Assembly (NCBI RefSeq): GCF_016862755.1 | Contig: NZ_BONO01000021.1 | Location: 1-64,000, forward strand | Direction of reading: 5' to 3' | Source of the DNA: Cellulomonas pakistanensis | GTDB lineage: Bacteria; Actinomycetota; Actinomycetes; Actinomycetales; Cellulomonadaceae | Length of the DNA stretch: 64,000 bases | Shown here: positions 63,266 through 64,000 of the stretch, in pieces | Layout: every line of letters starts with the position of its first letter | Numbering within the stretch: the first letter of the stretch is position 1 | Made by a program: the position numbers and the translations under genes | The notes under the pieces: generated by a model | Database searches by the model: none | The model's input: the letters and a program-made list of their open reading frames with translations, nothing else | What the model was told of the DNA's origin: nothing

Positions 63266-64000
63266 ATGAAGCGCACCCTGACCGCCTGGATCGCCGCGAT
63301 CGCCGCCACCGCGTCGCTCGCCGCCTGCGCGTCCGGCGGCGGCGAGAGCTCGGCCGGCGCGACCGCGACCGCCGACGCGGACAACCGCGTCACGGTCCGG
63401 GTCGGCGTGACCGACAAGGCCCAGGAGTACTGGACGACGTTCACCGACCTCGCCGCGGAGGAGGGCATCGACGTCGAGCTGGTGAACTTCACCGACTACA
63501 CGCAGCCGAACCCGATCCTCAGCTCGGCGGACCTGGAGCTGAACCAGTTCCAGCACCTGCTGTACCTGGCGAACTACAACGTGAACTCCGACGACGACCT
63601 GCAGCCGATCGGCTCCACGGCGATCTACCAGCTCGGCCTCTACACGACCAAGGGCTACGCCTCCCCCGAGGACGTCCCCGAGGGCGCCGAGATCGCTATC
63701 CCGAACGACGTGGTCAACCAGGCCCGCGCCCTGCTGGTGCTCCAGTCGGCCGGCCTGATCTCGCTGGTCGACGGCGGCAACGCCTTCTCGACGCCCGCCG
63801 AGGTCGACGAGGCCGCGTCGAAGGTGACGGTCGTCCCGGTCGACGCGAACCAGACCGCGGTGCAGCTGCAGACGCTGGACGGCGCGATCATCAACAACAA
63901 CTTCGCGACCGATGCCGGCATCGACCCGACGACGGCCATCTACTCGGACCTCGAGGACACCGACACCGCGCGGCCGTACCTGAACCTGTGGGTCGCCCGG
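63266..64000 (+). CDS. metQ: MetQ/NlpA-family substrate-binding lipoprotein, partial
   Basis: The frame is open to the right edge (245 codons seen). It has a lipoprotein signal (lipobox LAAC, lipidated Cys near residue 21) and the NLPA fold: TVRVGVTDKAQEYW, ELVNFTDYTQPNPILSSADLELNQFQHLLYL, IAIPNDVVNQARALLVLQSAGLI and GAIINNNFA. These proteins bind methionine or a related sulfur compound for an ABC importer whose MetN and MetI genes probably follow. The ATG at 63266 has GAGAGG upstream. Confidence 0.92.
   Translation, partial: MKRTLTAWIAAIAATASLAACASGGGESSAGATATADADNRVTVRVGVTDKAQEYWTTFTDLAAEEGIDVELVNFTDYTQPNPILSSADLELNQFQHLLYLANYNVNSDDDLQPIGSTAIYQLGLYTTKGYASPEDVPEGAEIAIPNDVVNQARALLVLQSAGLISLVDGGNAFSTPAEVDEAASKVTVVPVDANQTAVQLQTLDGAIINNNFATDAGIDPTTAIYSDLEDTDTARPYLNLWVAR

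Overview
The window reads as chromosomal backbone of a very GC-rich actinobacterium, most likely a Micrococcales member of the Cellulomonas type. The genus is inferred from overall feel; no marker gene settles it. The phylum is secure: there is a mycothiol synthase (mshD), a GlnR-type orphan regulator, a GlxR/Crp regulator, a WhiB protein divergent from a PonA2-like penicillin-binding protein, ClpC1, and an aspartokinase gene with an internal start for the beta subunit. I see no IS element, integrase, phage gene or CRISPR array.

Layout. 1-7.8 kb: a flavin oxidoreductase (cut by the left edge), mshD, and a phosphate block made of ppk-mutT1 converging on pit-DUF47. Candidate PHO boxes lie upstream of both phosphate units. 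8-17.4 kb: conserved hypothetical, sugar porter, orphan ABC ATPase with a tiny overlapping leader ORF, LacI regulator, clpC, lipoprotein and HAD hydrolase. 17.4-24.8 kb: thioesterase, VOC protein, two regulators (TetR, HxlR), a quinone-type oxidoreductase, a DksA-like zinc finger, an aminotransferase, a macrodomain protein and a GNAT. 24.9-31.8 kb: a minus-strand operon (35-aa membrane peptide, nitrobindin-like protein, ygfZ, FUSC, DUF2516, asparaginase, dtd), a broken DUF4395 gene, a membrane protein and glnR. 32-36.3 kb: nhaA with a structured leader, an alpha/beta hydrolase lacking its nucleophile, a DUF559 nuclease-fold gene bracketed by two related palindromes, and nth. 36.4-42.4 kb: crp, ridA, DUF4177, whiB, ponA-type PBP, metallophosphoesterase and tRNA-Pro(CGG). 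42.5-48.9 kb: an 18-bp tandem repeat array, a diguanylate cyclase, two ABC units with a GntR regulator and an oxidoreductase. 49-60.8 kb: asd-lysC, TauE/SafE permease-TetR divergent from an Ohr protein, a large LuxR regulator, DUF5063, recR and dnaX. 61-64 kb: a frameshifted two-repeat protein, then a cysteine-rich leader peptide ahead of a MetQ-like lipoprotein cut by the right edge.

Themes. Phosphate genes cluster together (ppk, mutT1, pit, DUF47). Nitrogen (glnR, asparaginase), cAMP (crp) and redox control (whiB, HxlR, Ohr/TetR, mycothiol) appear as separate small units. Many gene ends carry unusually long palindromes; at least two related families recur (34259/35420 and 24767/53426). The most noteworthy items are these palindromes and the DUF559 gene they bracket, the nhaA and whiB leaders, the cysteine leader peptide before metQ, and the frameshifted repeat protein.
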